Assembly: GCA_007844125.1 (NCBI GenBank)
Contig: CM017567.1
Location: 14,480,046-14,544,045, forward strand
Source: Sinonovacula constricta
Lineage: Eukaryota > Mollusca > Bivalvia > Cardiida > Solecurtidae
Direction of reading: 5' to 3'
Length of the DNA stretch: 64,000 nucleotides
In this document: positions 1 through 11,151 of the stretch, in pieces
Position numbering within the stretch: position 1 is the stretch's first letter
Layout: each line of letters starts with the position of its first letter
Made by a program: the position numbers and the translations under genes
The notes under the pieces: generated by a model
Seen by the model: the letters and a program-made list of their open reading frames with translations, nothing else
Told to the model about the DNA's origin: nothing
Databases searched by the model: none

Positions 1-2065
1 TTGGCACATCATGATCGCCTTGATTTTAAATGAGTTAAGGCCCTTATAGTTATATGAATGACAAATATTTTGTCGTCATTTTTTCTCAGCAACCATTGGT
101 CGGATTTTCATTCAGTATTTATAAATATCAAGCCTACTTGTGCATATCACAGGCTAGTCATGCTTGCTTCAATTTTTGGAATCACATCATTTCAGGTGTA
201 TATATTGTCTGCTTTTTTTTCTTCAGCTATTGTTTTTTTTTAATTTTTATTTTATATGACTTTTAAACGTTATGATCTGCTTAATGGTTAATTCAGTCAT
301 GGCCCTTTGCTGTATCTATTAAATATTTTTGTCTGCAATACAGTCAGTTCTCATTGTCACGTCTTCCATAGTGTCGACATTCTCAGTGAAACATCCTTTT
401 TACAAAGTCCCAATTTTTTCTTCTTTATCTATGTAATTTAAGCATTCATCTTTCATTATTTTAACTGTCAACATTTCAAGTGTATCAAACTATTTTCTGA
501 TTCCCAGTTGCTGTTTCACACTTGTTGCCAGGCACTCAAGATTTGAAGTTGTTTCATGGCTTGCCAAGTTTCATCTTATGACATATATAATAGCTGTTTA
601 TCCATAGTTCTTAATATTATTCTAAATGAGTCAATAAAGAAAACATCATAGAATTTTTAAAATCTTTAAGCACTGGGGAGATTTTAAATTACTTCGGACA
701 AATCCAGAAATGTTCCAATCAGCATTTGCATTATGCCTCGACCCCCTAACTACTCGAAAGAAAGGGAGGCCAGCTTGGTGTTATTTAGGAGAAAAGAAGA
801 TTATTAACTAATAAATTGGAGCAGCACAAGAAAGATTTTTCTTTCTTTTTTTATTCACTGTGTTGGCTATGAATACACTGTTACTGCTTCGTGCTTATGT
901 AGCCAGTCTAACAAAGTTCAACTATTGCTAGCATGACAAAAAGAAGTGCTATCGATTCTGTAGGCTGTTTAAACTAGATGCCAACATGATTATAAAATGA
1001 AATACTTAATGGACATAAAATGGATAAATAAGCCACCCTTTAGAGCTATAGAAAAACAACTTTCAGTGAAACATAGTACATGTGATGTTAAGCAGTAAAC
1101 GTCTGGCCACACTCCTCACACTAGGTTATGTTTCACTTTGCCACTTCGATCTGGCTCTTAATCTTCAGCTTGATGTTCACAACATTGATGGCAGTGTTGG
1201 TTAATTTTAAAGGGACCCCGTTATCTTACACAAAACAATATACCCCTATGGCTGTTTATCTATGCTTATTGTTTTTATTGTCTCAAACTGTGACTACATT
1301 TCCAAAGCAGTGAATTCAATAGTGCTTGCAACACTTTCATGTTCAAAAAAATTAAATTCAGACATGTTGAAGCCATGCCCACCTCATCAGTGGGCCAACG
1401 CTAAATCTAAGGTAGACAAACAAGAGCCAGAATTGCGTTGGCTCATATTGAAAAGTATGCTAGTTAGGCATATTTTGCAAGTGTTTTTTAGTCGCTTTCT
1501 GTCTTAAGAAGGCTATTTTCAATGCATTTAGGCACATCATAAGGAACACAGTTATGAACATTATAGCAATGTCAGGCAATAGTTTTTTGTGGAGGAAGAC
1601 CCCAGATGATTGCCTGGGTAGACACACCAGTAAGCCACCAGTCAAGTGGCAACAATACCATGCAGCACTGGCTGCTCCATTCTTCAGTAGTAGTCTAAGG
1701 TCACTAAACATTGTCCTATTATATTAATATGTATTTTAAACAACCTTCAAACATTTGTAGGTCAAGAATTTGTCTGGAAACTGATGCCATGCAAATAAGT
1801 AGCAATATTTTGTCAGAATGTCGTAATATGTCAACAAATTACAATATGCAATGAACATAGTTTAAAACATGTAAATTGGTTAAAAAAAAGAACAATTTAA
1901 GATATTTTTAAATTGTTTTTTTTATCTTTGTGTCAGTTATTCAGATTTGTTTTTTGACAAGTCAGAAGTAAATACATATTGGTGAATAAAATTAATTAAC
2001 TCTAAATCGTGTAAAATTAGACTGTGGAACTCTTAGCCTGCTAGTCAAAAAAAAAAAGGACCAGG
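1..2065. other. upstream non-coding DNA, no gene seen
   Basis: AT-rich sequence with only short random open frames. About 1540-1700 resembles, in reverse, the tail of the SINE seen intact at 41208-41433 (the words around the tail box are shared), so a decayed SINE is likely there. I see nothing else. Confidence 0.5.
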
Positions 2066-3400
2066 CTTAGGCAAATGGTGCAGCTCTGCAGGGGGGCCGT
2101 CAGTAAATATGCAGCTCTGCAGGGGGGCTGTCAGTAAATATGCAGCTCTGCAGGGGGGCTGTCAGTAAATATGCAGCTCTGCAGGGGGCCCGTCAGTAAA
2201 TATGCAGCTCTGCAGGGGGACCGCAGTAAATATGCAGCTCTGCAGGGGGGGCTGTCAGTAAATATGCAGCTCTGCAGGGGGACCGTCAGTAAATATGCAG
2301 CTCTGCAGGGGGGGGGGGGGGGGGGGGCTGTCAGTAAATATGCAGCTCTGCAGGGGGGCTGTCAGTAAATATGCAGCTCTGCAGGGGGACCGTCAGTAAA
2401 TATGCAGCTCTGCAGGGGGACCGTCAGTAAATATGCAGCTCTGCAGGGGGGCTGTCAGTAAATATGCAGCTCTGCAGGGGGACTGTCAGTAAATATGCAG
2501 CTCTGCAGGGGGGCTGTCAGTAAATATGCAGCTCTGCAGGGGGGCTGTCAGTAAATATGCAGCTCTGCAGGGGGACCGTCAGTAAATATGCAGCTCTGCA
2601 GGGGGGGCTGTCAGTAAATATGCAGCTCTGCATGGAGTTGTCAGGAAATCTGGCAGCTCTACATGGAGCTGTCAGGAAAAAGTGCAGCTCTGCATGGAGC
2701 TGTCAGCAAATAGTGCGGCTCAGCATAGAATTGTCAGGAAATAGTGCAGCTCTGCATGTAGATGTCAGGAAATAGTGAGGCTCTGCATGGAGCTGTCAGG
2801 AAATAGTCCATCTCTGCAGAGATCTGTCAGGAAATGGTGCATCTCTGCTGGGAGCTGTCAGGAAATAATCCATCTCTGCAAGAAGCTGTCAGGAAATGGT
2901 GCAGCTCTGCTGGGAGCTGTCAGGAAATAGTGCAGCTCTGCATGGAGCTGTCAGGAAATAGTGCATCTCTGCTGGGAGCTGTCAGGAAATAGTCCATCTC
3001 TGCAAGAAGCTTTCAGGAAATGGTGCAGCTCTGCTGGGAGCTGTCAGGAAATGGTGCAGCTCTGCATGGAGTTGTCAGGAAATAGTCCATCCCTGCATAG
3101 AGCTGTCAGGAAATGGTGCAGCTCTGCATAGAGTTGTCAGGAAATGGTGCATCTCTGCATGGGGGTGTCAGCAAATAGTGTGGCTCTGCATAGAATTGTC
3201 AGGAAATAGTGCAGCTCTGCATGGAGAGGTCAGGAAACAGTGCAGCTCTGCATGGAGCTGTCAGGAAATAGTTCAATTTTGCAGAGAGCTGCCTGAGCTG
3301 TCAGGAAATGGTCCATCTCTGCAGAGATGTCAGGAAATGGTGCAGCTCTGCATGGAGCTGTCAGAAATAATGCAACTCTGCATGGAGCTGTCAGGACCAT
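2066..3400. repeat. 31-bp minisatellite, about 43 units
   Basis: Tandem units of about 31 bp. The left part (to about 2635) repeats GCAGCTCTGCAGGGGG followed by a CTGTCAGTAAATAT segment; the right part is a diverged version with GCATGGAGCTGTCAGGAAAT. One unit carries a run of 20 consecutive G at 2308-2327. The left half is much more homogeneous than the right, so it expanded more recently. Short frames read through it (repeated YAALQG or CSSAWSCQ) are artefacts of the period. Confidence 0.95.
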
Positions 3401-4954
3401 TAGCTATATATCTTTATGTGCAGATTTGTTAATACTATAATTACAATAATTTCAATTAGTATTGTGTGTTATCAACTTAATTACTGGGTAAAGGTTAAAC
3501 TGGTTATGGTTAATTAAAAAAAATGAATATAATAATAATTAACCTTACCATTTTTTATTTTCTCACTTTTTATGAGAATGTTACAATAATACTGGTATGT
3601 TGTTTTAATTATTATTATTTTTTATCTGCAAACGATAAATGAGTACACAAGACATGTTCTTAACAACAGGTTTAAATGTGTAGAAATTGAAAGATATAAC
3701 TGGTGAAATATTCTGATTGATGTATTGTATCTGTACTTTTACTGGTACTGTTACATAATAATTTTGCCAGTTTAATAGCAACCCAGTCAGAATTGGATTA
3801 AAACAGTTTTATATGCTCAGTTCAGGATTGTATTTTTCTACAAAAATATTTTTAATTATTTTCTTCACTGTCCAAATCATAAGACTTGGATGGCTATTTT
3901 GTATGAAATCTAATATGGTTACGTCAACTGTTAATTGTTATGAGGACCCACAATATTATGAACTTATACCAAGACTAAAACCTTAAATAATATTCCCATC
4001 TCCCTTAATTCTGGATTTTTATTCTTTTAGTACAGAGAATAGAAAACAAATATTTTTCTCTTACACAACCAATTTCAAGGGACTAGACAGTATGCTTACC
4101 AAATTGGCTATGCACTAGAAATTTATTCTTGTTTTTTGTTGAAGAAAAAAAAAATCTCATTCAGGTATATCATTTTTCAATTTAAGACCTTCATTTTGCA
4201 AGCATCGACTGTATAAATGGTATTTTGTATTTTAAGCTTGTGTCATCTGAGACTTATAGTTTGGTTTGGATAACAGCCTATTTTTTGGTTTGGATAACAG
4301 CCTATTTACACTAGTGTTAAAATTCAGCTCACAATGAACTAGAAATTGGCCTGTCATTGGTTTTGTAGAACATGGTCCCCACCTGACTAAGGAAGCAGCC
4401 AAGCATGACTACCTTAGCAAACTATGTCATGGAAGGTGATGGGTGAGGGGCAGATACCATTAGAGATTGTTAGGCAAATATCTAAAATCCTCTATCTCAA
4501 GCCATGGTTCAATGAAGTCTATTTATAGACTGGTCACACTTACCCCAGTATGTAAATGCTACAAAGAGTGCGTGTGTACCCAAGTGTTAGTCTCTCTATG
4601 CTTTGTATTGGTTGCACACACATGATTCTATTGGCACTCTGTATTGAGAACACAAGTCAATACAAATACCCATTGCCATTAAATACATGAAGAATACAGC
4701 ATAAACAGGTGGGGAGGTACTTTACATCCAGTTGATTCTTTTAAACAAAAGCCCAGGTTGGAGAGGTGATACATAATGAGTGAGACACTGATGAAATGAA
4801 CTACCAGGATTACCACAGTAGCTAGCCCCACGTTGAGGTTGATTGACTCACGAGTGGTGAAAGGTAGGATCTATAAAACACTGAACTGGCTTGAGTGACA
4901 CCATTTATAGCTTATAGTGAATGATCTACACGAACCAGGGATTATCAGGCTAGC
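3401..4954. other. non-coding DNA, no gene seen
   Basis: AT-rich, without recognisable coding potential. A small direct duplication of a roughly 24-bp segment containing GGATAACAGCCTATTT lies near 4259-4307. Confidence 0.5.
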
Positions 4955-4985
4955 ATGAATAATAAAGGTTCATATGATTTTGAAG
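4955..4985 (+). CDS. possible alternative first coding exon of the + ABCB gene
   Basis: An ATG at 4955 opens ten codons (MNNKGSYDFE) and runs into GAAG followed by a consensus donor GTAAGT at 4986. The exon ends one base into a codon, the same phase and last four bases (GAAG) as the more proximal first exon at 11091-11151. It would therefore splice in frame to exon 2 at 20930, giving a 1339-residue protein. An in-frame stop lies just upstream at 4922. The evidence is splice phase and donor quality only; no promoter is recognised, so this is a prediction that a transcript could confirm. Confidence 0.4.
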
Positions 4986-7202
4986 GTAAGTCACACCTTT
5001 TTGTGTTAACTGGGAGAACTTTAATTACTGTCTCTATTTAATACTTATATATATTTATGATAAGGAGATATATCTGTCTGAGAATGTGTTATACATAAGT
5101 ATTAAAAAATTATAAATCAGCACTGGCATTTAATATTTCTATTAACTTTATTTTCTAAACATTAGAATAATTTATACAAAAATGTCTACTTGGATACTCC
5201 TAGTATTCTGTTGCTGACTATGTTACAAGTCCTATAAGCAGAATATTCTTTGATATATAATATGTTGCAGATCTTCTAGAGAAAGGTTTCCATTACGACA
5301 GTTATTTTTTGAGGGATTGAGTTTCTTTATCTACTTGATTTACAGGAAACAATCAACTTTCAAGATTAACCAGCTTTGTGGTGTTAGAAAGGGCCATACA
5401 TTTATGACACAGTATTATACCATGCAACTTCCATCTTGAGACACTCTAAATAAAGACAAAATAAAGAATATGCCTTATCCACAGTATCACATAGAAATCC
5501 AAGTGACATAGAAATCCAAGTGACCATTGAAAAGCTCAAATCCTAGCAGCGCCATTCCTGCCATGGTAACCTTTCTGCAGACTAAACTAACCAAGTTGTT
5601 CTCACTTATTCAAACCCCAAAAAAGTCCTGGTTTGCTTTGGACGGATGGATTTTACTTTGAGTCTGCAAGAAACAAGTCAACATGGGCTCTCAATGAGCT
5701 TGTGCAACCAACTGTTAAGTTTAACTCCCTTGCTTACACTTATGAATAATATAAGGGTAGTTCCACAACTGGTCAGTCTAGGGTCAGGATAATGTGATTG
5801 GGTGTGATTTCACAGCCCTCTATTTGCTTCAGCTGGACACCGTCTTCTTAAGATAACTTAAATGCTTGGGAAAATGAACCCTGCAAACAAACAAAAACAC
5901 TCACTCCATGAGCTACACATACAACATGCACATTTTTGTATAATTCATCTGTTTGGTTAATTGAGTTATAATAAGCAGTGTTGTCAAACAATTTTGTCTT
6001 TGCCTTTCCCTAGTTCAAACAGGCAATATAAGATGTCTAATATAATATCAGCATAACAACTTAAAAGGACATCGCTTAACAAAAACAGTAAATACCTCCA
6101 AGTAAGGTTTACACAGCCATACAATAGAAAAAGGAGCAGTGAATTTAAAATTGAACATAAATGAGTACACATTAACAATAAATAACAATGTCAGCAAGTT
6201 CAATCGACCATTATGCAGTAGACTGACATATTACAAGTGAAATATTGACAGGTCTGTGGTTAATGTGTGCTTTTAACCAACCTTCATCAGTCTGTGAATG
6301 AAATCTTTCAAATTCTGCTATTTACCTCTTGTCCTGAAGGTTCTTAAATGTGAACAACCTTCAAATTTGTCAATAAAAAGTAAATAGTAAAAGCTCTGCT
6401 CATGAATCTTAAAACAATGGATACTGTTGTACAGGTGGTCAACTATTTCACCTATGAGTGACAAAACCCTTGTAAAACTTCAGAAATAATACTATCATTC
6501 AGGTTAAACCATTCTTCAATCATCAAGGTGTACTCATTCAGCTATTTTCTCCTTTTTGGTCAGTGTCCTTTGGATAGATCTGTTTTACTTGATTGAAATT
6601 TGGTGAAAAAAGTCAGCATTTTTCTTTATAAAAAAATAAGTGTGTTAGTTTATATCTCATAGGAGAGATAATGGATGCAGTTCAGACATTCTCCACCTGT
6701 ATTCCCTAGAAGGCTTCCCTCTTTTGGAACACCTTGTATAATTCATGAATCAACCATCAGACATATGAAGGGAAAATGTACATGTGCCTATGACATCATC
6801 AAAAAATTATTTTTTTTTGTATTCTGTTGAACATGCTGTAACAGTTTTGTATGTTATGCAACTAAAATGCAAATTTGATGAATAGACATTTATAGGACAA
6901 AATCGGTATATAAACTTCACTAATCGCTGTGTGTTTTTTCCACAAATTCTGGCAAACACTATTGTGTTAGTATCATTACACCAGATACATTTGAGGGATG
7001 ATCACATTGAGGACAGAATTACCAGCTTTGTTTCGATTCTCTTTCCTTATGTCATACATGATAACTGATATCTACCTGTTTATGCTCTTTATGGAAAATA
7101 GCAGTTTTCACCCCATTATTAGTTACATTAATATGGCAAATATTGATCTGTCTGTCAGTTCTAATTTAGCTCACATAACATGTAGTTATACAACTTTGTC
7201 TA
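4986..7202. other. non-coding DNA, no gene seen
   Basis: Either intergenic or intron 1 of the longer transcript form. About 5745-5880 resembles the tail of the tRNA-headed SINE at 45483-45730 (shared GGGTAGTTCCAC and later words), so it is probably a 5'-truncated copy. Positions 5488-5525 hold a short direct duplication. Confidence 0.5.
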
Positions 7203-7325
7203 CAGGTGCTATAGGAATTGTTAAAGCTTGTCTGCAGGTGCTATAGGAATTGTTAAAGCTTGTCTGCAGGTGCTATAGGAATTGTTAAAGCTTGTCTGCA
7301 GGTGCTATAGGAATTGTTAAAGCTA
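7203..7325. repeat. 32-bp tandem repeat, four units
   Basis: Four almost perfect copies of a 32-bp unit containing CAGGTGCTATAGGAATTG and TTAAAGCTTGTCTG. The copies differ only at the edges, so the array is young. Confidence 0.95.
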
Positions 7326-7384
7326 TATAATTCAATCTTTGTGGTTATTTTACTCACAAAGCTTTTACTGTTTGTTTATGAAAG

Positions 7385-7570
7385 GCATTGCGAGGACACA
7401 ATTATGTCAGTATAGCAACATCCAGCTGTTTTGGTAGAGTAAGACCTCAGAAAAATTGTTTGGGTTGGACTACTGGCACACTGCAGGTCAGCTGATAGAC
7501 CATTCCACGTTAAGTCTTTTGCACAAAGCATAATTTGAACCCATGTGGAGGTCAGTCTTACCATACATAT
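7385..7570 (-). mobile_element. tRNA-derived SINE, family C, diverged copy
   Basis: In reverse orientation this matches the organisation of the intact SINE at 41208-41433: a box B-like ATGGGTTCAAAT, then an AAGACTTAACGTGG-type segment, then a tail with GGTCTTACTCTACC and CAGCTGGATGTTGC. The head is incomplete and no target duplication is visible. Confidence 0.6.
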
Positions 7571-8043
7571 AAACCAAGTTTTATTTTTCTGTGATCCAAG
7601 TGGTCCCCATTGTTTCTCATGTCTTTCTTTGTGGTCACATACAAGGCCCTGTACTGTGGGGTGTGATGATGATACATAAAAGGATTACCCACGCTTTATC
7701 TTTGTAAACAGGTAGTAAATCTTCTGGGGCATCAGCTCTTTTTGTGATAGTGTACACTTGTTTCAGAGACAAATATTGGTTACAACAGCAATATATAACA
7801 GATAACCATGAACATAAATTAACACTAGAAAGATGTTAGTGCTGTATAATAAGGGTTATGAAACATGTCTATAATTTCCATTTTGACTGTTGTTTTTATG
7901 CATATTGCTGTCAAACTATCCATTTACCCCATTTCACTGCCTTAACATAACTGAGTCACATTATTTGCCGTAGCTCAATTAAAACTTCACCATCTTACAG
8001 ACATACTGCATTTTGTACATTTTGTACTTCACTAGTCACACAC

Positions 8044-8325
8044 CGGCCACAATAGATCAGGTGATAGAGCATCGGCTTGCAGATGGAAAGGTCGCGGGTT
8101 CGAACTGCAGCCGGGTCACACCAAAGACTTGAAAAATTGGTAGTAGTGGCTTCTCTCCTAAAGCTCGGGGCTAAGGGGACAGCTAAATGCCCGACTTGTC
8201 GGTGTAAGAATAATGGACCGGCCGGGTTAAGTCCCTGGGCACCTCATAAGTGCCCCTGTGCTATGATGGTTATAATGTGGCTGCACAGTATTGGCTAAAT
8301 GCCGCCAAATCCCCTCCCATCCCAC
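8044..8325 (+). mobile_element. tRNA-derived SINE, family A
   Basis: The head has RNA polymerase III promoter features: a box A-like segment (CAGGTGATAGAGC) and box B (GGGTTCGAACTGC). The body, including CCCTGGGCACCTCATAAGTG and CTGCACAGTATTGG, is shared with the copy at 47015-47298. It should not be counted as a functional tRNA gene because the transcript continues into the SINE body. Confidence 0.85.
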
Positions 8326-8705
8326 TGTTTACACAGATCTAGGGCATCAATTTACAGCATTTTGCAGGACCGTTTCTGGAGACAAAGACTTATTTGGTTA
8401 TTTAAGGGGGAAAATGGTCCAAAACTGTCTGAAACCACCTTTAAAGATAAACTCATAAGCTAGTGCTAGCAGACAGGTGAGAACTAGTAGATAATGCTTA
8501 TAACTAAATCCAGTTGACAACTCTTTTTGGACAAAGGATAAGAATAAAGAGATGATCTGCTCCATTCTTGGTTAATGTTGCTTACTGCTCACAAGTTACC
8601 TTGTTATAGAAGAAACTTTATTGCATTGTAAAGTTTACATCTTGATAGGAAACAGCATGTAAACACTTTGATTCCTTAACCACTATACCTCTTTCTTGAA
8701 AACAG

Positions 8706-9310
8706 AGGTGGAGGCAGCTTTTTATATTCTTTAACAAGTTGCGTGGTAACTAGGGTGCAGGCAGCTTTTTCATTCTTTAACCAGTTGCTTGGTAACTGTG
8801 GAGTGCAGCTTCTTCATTCTTTTACAAGTATCTAGGTAACTAAGTTGCAGGAAGCTCTTTGATTCTTTAACAAGTTGCTTGATAACTTGGGGTCTGGCAG
8901 CTTTTTCATTCTTTAACCAGTTGCTTGTTATCTGTGGGGTGCTTGGAGCTCTTTGATTCTATAACAAGTTGCTTGTTATCTGTGGGGTGCATGCAGCTCT
9001 TTGAGTCTTTAACCAGTGGCTTGGTAACTGTGGCATGCAGACAGCCTTTTGATTCTTAACAAATGACCTGGTTACCATTTGGTGCAGGCAGCTCGCTGGT
9101 TCTTAAACTAGTTGCTAGGTAACTGTGGTGTGCAGGCAGCTCTTTGATTCTTAAACAAGTTACTTGGTAACTGTGGGGTGCAGGCAGCTCTTTGATTCTT
9201 CAACTTCTTGATTGGTAACTGTGGGGTGCAGACAGCTTTTTTGATTCTTAAACCAGTTGCTTTTTGACTTTGGTGTGCAGACAGCTCTGTGATTCCTTTA
9301 ACAGAAACAT
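8706..9310. repeat. degenerate ~60-bp tandem repeat, about 10 units
   Basis: Repeated units of about 60 bp with the order GCAGCTCTTTGATTCTT, a variant of AACAAGTTGCTTGG, then TAACTGTGGGGTGCAG. The units differ by many substitutions and small indels, so this array is old compared with the others in the window. Confidence 0.85.
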
Positions 9311-9957
9311 AGAATCAGTTGCTTAGTAACTATGTGACAGTTTGTTGACATAAACAGATAAGGAAGTGCATGTACAATGCCAGCATGTCTGGAATTGATT
9401 CTTGATGTCTGAAAAGCATACAGGGCAATTGAATATGATGGATAATCGTTTTGTGATAAACTGCAATTAAAGGATACAGTTTCCTTTGGAAATTATTTAT
9501 GTCTGTACTTTAGAAAGTAAATTTGGTGAAATGGGCATTTTTGCTTGCAAAAGTCTTGAATGTTGATGATTTGTTTTTGGTGTCAGTTGCTTGTCTGTTG
9601 CTATATTTACCAGGTTGGGGTCAGATGTTATGTTGATGTAACTGGATCTGCAGCAAGTTCTAAGCATTGTTTTTATAGTTTTGGCTGCACATATTATTTG
9701 ATGAGGTCAAATTTACAATGTTTTCATTGTTGGAAAGATGTTTGAATCATAACACACATTTACAAATGCTTGCATCATTATGAGCTATCATAAAATGATA
9801 CAAAAAGTAATTTCCTTTAATAACTGTTGACCTATATGGGCTCTCATAGAAGCAAAGTTGATATGTAGTTAGGTGAACTCTGAGCTGGCTAGGTATGCAT
9901 GGTCCATCTAAGGTAAAAGGTGTAGGTCCTGATCAGCCAGTTTTCACTACAGAACAT

Positions 9958-10600
9958 ATGCTCAGTAACCTTTGCTTATGCTCAGTCACCTTTGCTTATG
10001 CTTAATAACCTTTGCTTATGCTCAGTAACTTTTGCTTATGCTCAGTAACCCTTGCTTGTGCTCAGTAACTTTTGCTTGGGCCCAGTAACCTTTGTTTATG
10101 CTCAGTAACTTTTGCTTATGCTCAGTCACCATTGCTTATGCTCAGTAACTTTTAATTATGCTCAGTAACCCTTGCTTGTGCTCAGTAACTTTTGCTTGGG
10201 CTCGGTAACCTTTGTTTATGCTCAGTAACCTTTGCTTATGCTCAGTAATCTTTGCTTATGCTCACTAACCTTTGCTTATGCTCACTAACCTTTGCTTATG
10301 CTCACTAACCTTTGTTTATACTCAGTTACCTTTGCTTATGCTCAGTTACCTTTGCTTATGCTCAGTTACCTTTGCTTATGGTCAGTTACCTTTGCTTATG
10401 CTCAGTTACCTTTGCTTATGCTCAGTTACCTTTGATTATGCTCAGTAACCTTTGCTTATGCTCAGTTACCTTTGCTTATGCTCAGTTACCTTTGCTTATG
10501 CTCAGTTACCTTTGATTATGCTCAGTAACCTTTGCTTATGCTCAGTTACCTTTGCTTATGCTCAGTTACCTTTGCTTATGCTCAGTCACCTTTACTCTTA
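9958..10600. repeat. 20-bp minisatellite, about 32 units
   Basis: Units of exactly 20 bp, CTCAGTAACCTTTGCTTATG and close variants. Blocks of four to six variant units recur, for example 10021-10100 against 10141-10220 and 10421-10500 against 10501-10580. The array therefore grew by duplication of multi-unit blocks. Confidence 0.95.
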
Positions 10601-11090
10601 AGCAGAGCGCCAAAAACTTTGTATGAGTTATTTATGATGCATGTAACAGTTTGTGTTGAGGTTTGAACCTTGTATCATGCTGTACTCTATTTGCTAATTG
10701 TTGAAGGAAGGAAGTATGTACTGTTGGCTGACTTGTTGTCATGTCAACTAAGTCAGGTTATTGATTTATGTGATATACCAAACAACATACCTTCCCATCT
10801 TCATAACTATAGCAATTAACATTCTCATCTTCATGACTATAGCAACTATCCAAAATTATTAAGTTGCTTGGACAAGTGTTTCGTAAATAATGCTACAGAG
10901 ATTTTGTAACAGAATTCTCAAAGAACTAAAAAAAAGTTGTCTTTTAGCATCGTAGAAATACTGTGATAAGCAATGTTATGGATGATAAATGTCTGGAAAT
11001 TGTTATCATACATAGTCACATATATATTCATTGAGAGTCAACAGGTTAATTACAGAATCAGTATTGTAAAGAGTTTTATGTTCTATAATC

Positions 11091-11151
11091 ATGGAGGATA
11101 CAAAATATTCCCTGGTTCCTACAGCTGTAGATGACAGTCTTGTGGTTGAAG
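11091..11151 (+). CDS. ABCB (+) exon 1
   Basis: Encodes the start [20 protein letters not shown]. Its donor is GGTAAGGA and it ends in phase 1 (one base of the next codon). An in-frame TAA lies 24 bases upstream of the ATG. The extreme N-terminus is poorly conserved in this family, so the start rests on splice fit. Confidence 0.7.

Noticed and set aside
2171..3432. Short frames in the 31-bp array
   Set aside because: Period artefact; no conservation of a start or end.
8044..8115. tRNA gene
   Set aside because: Boxes A and B are present but the sequence continues into a body shared with 47015-47298, so it is a SINE head. The same holds for 41208 and 45483.
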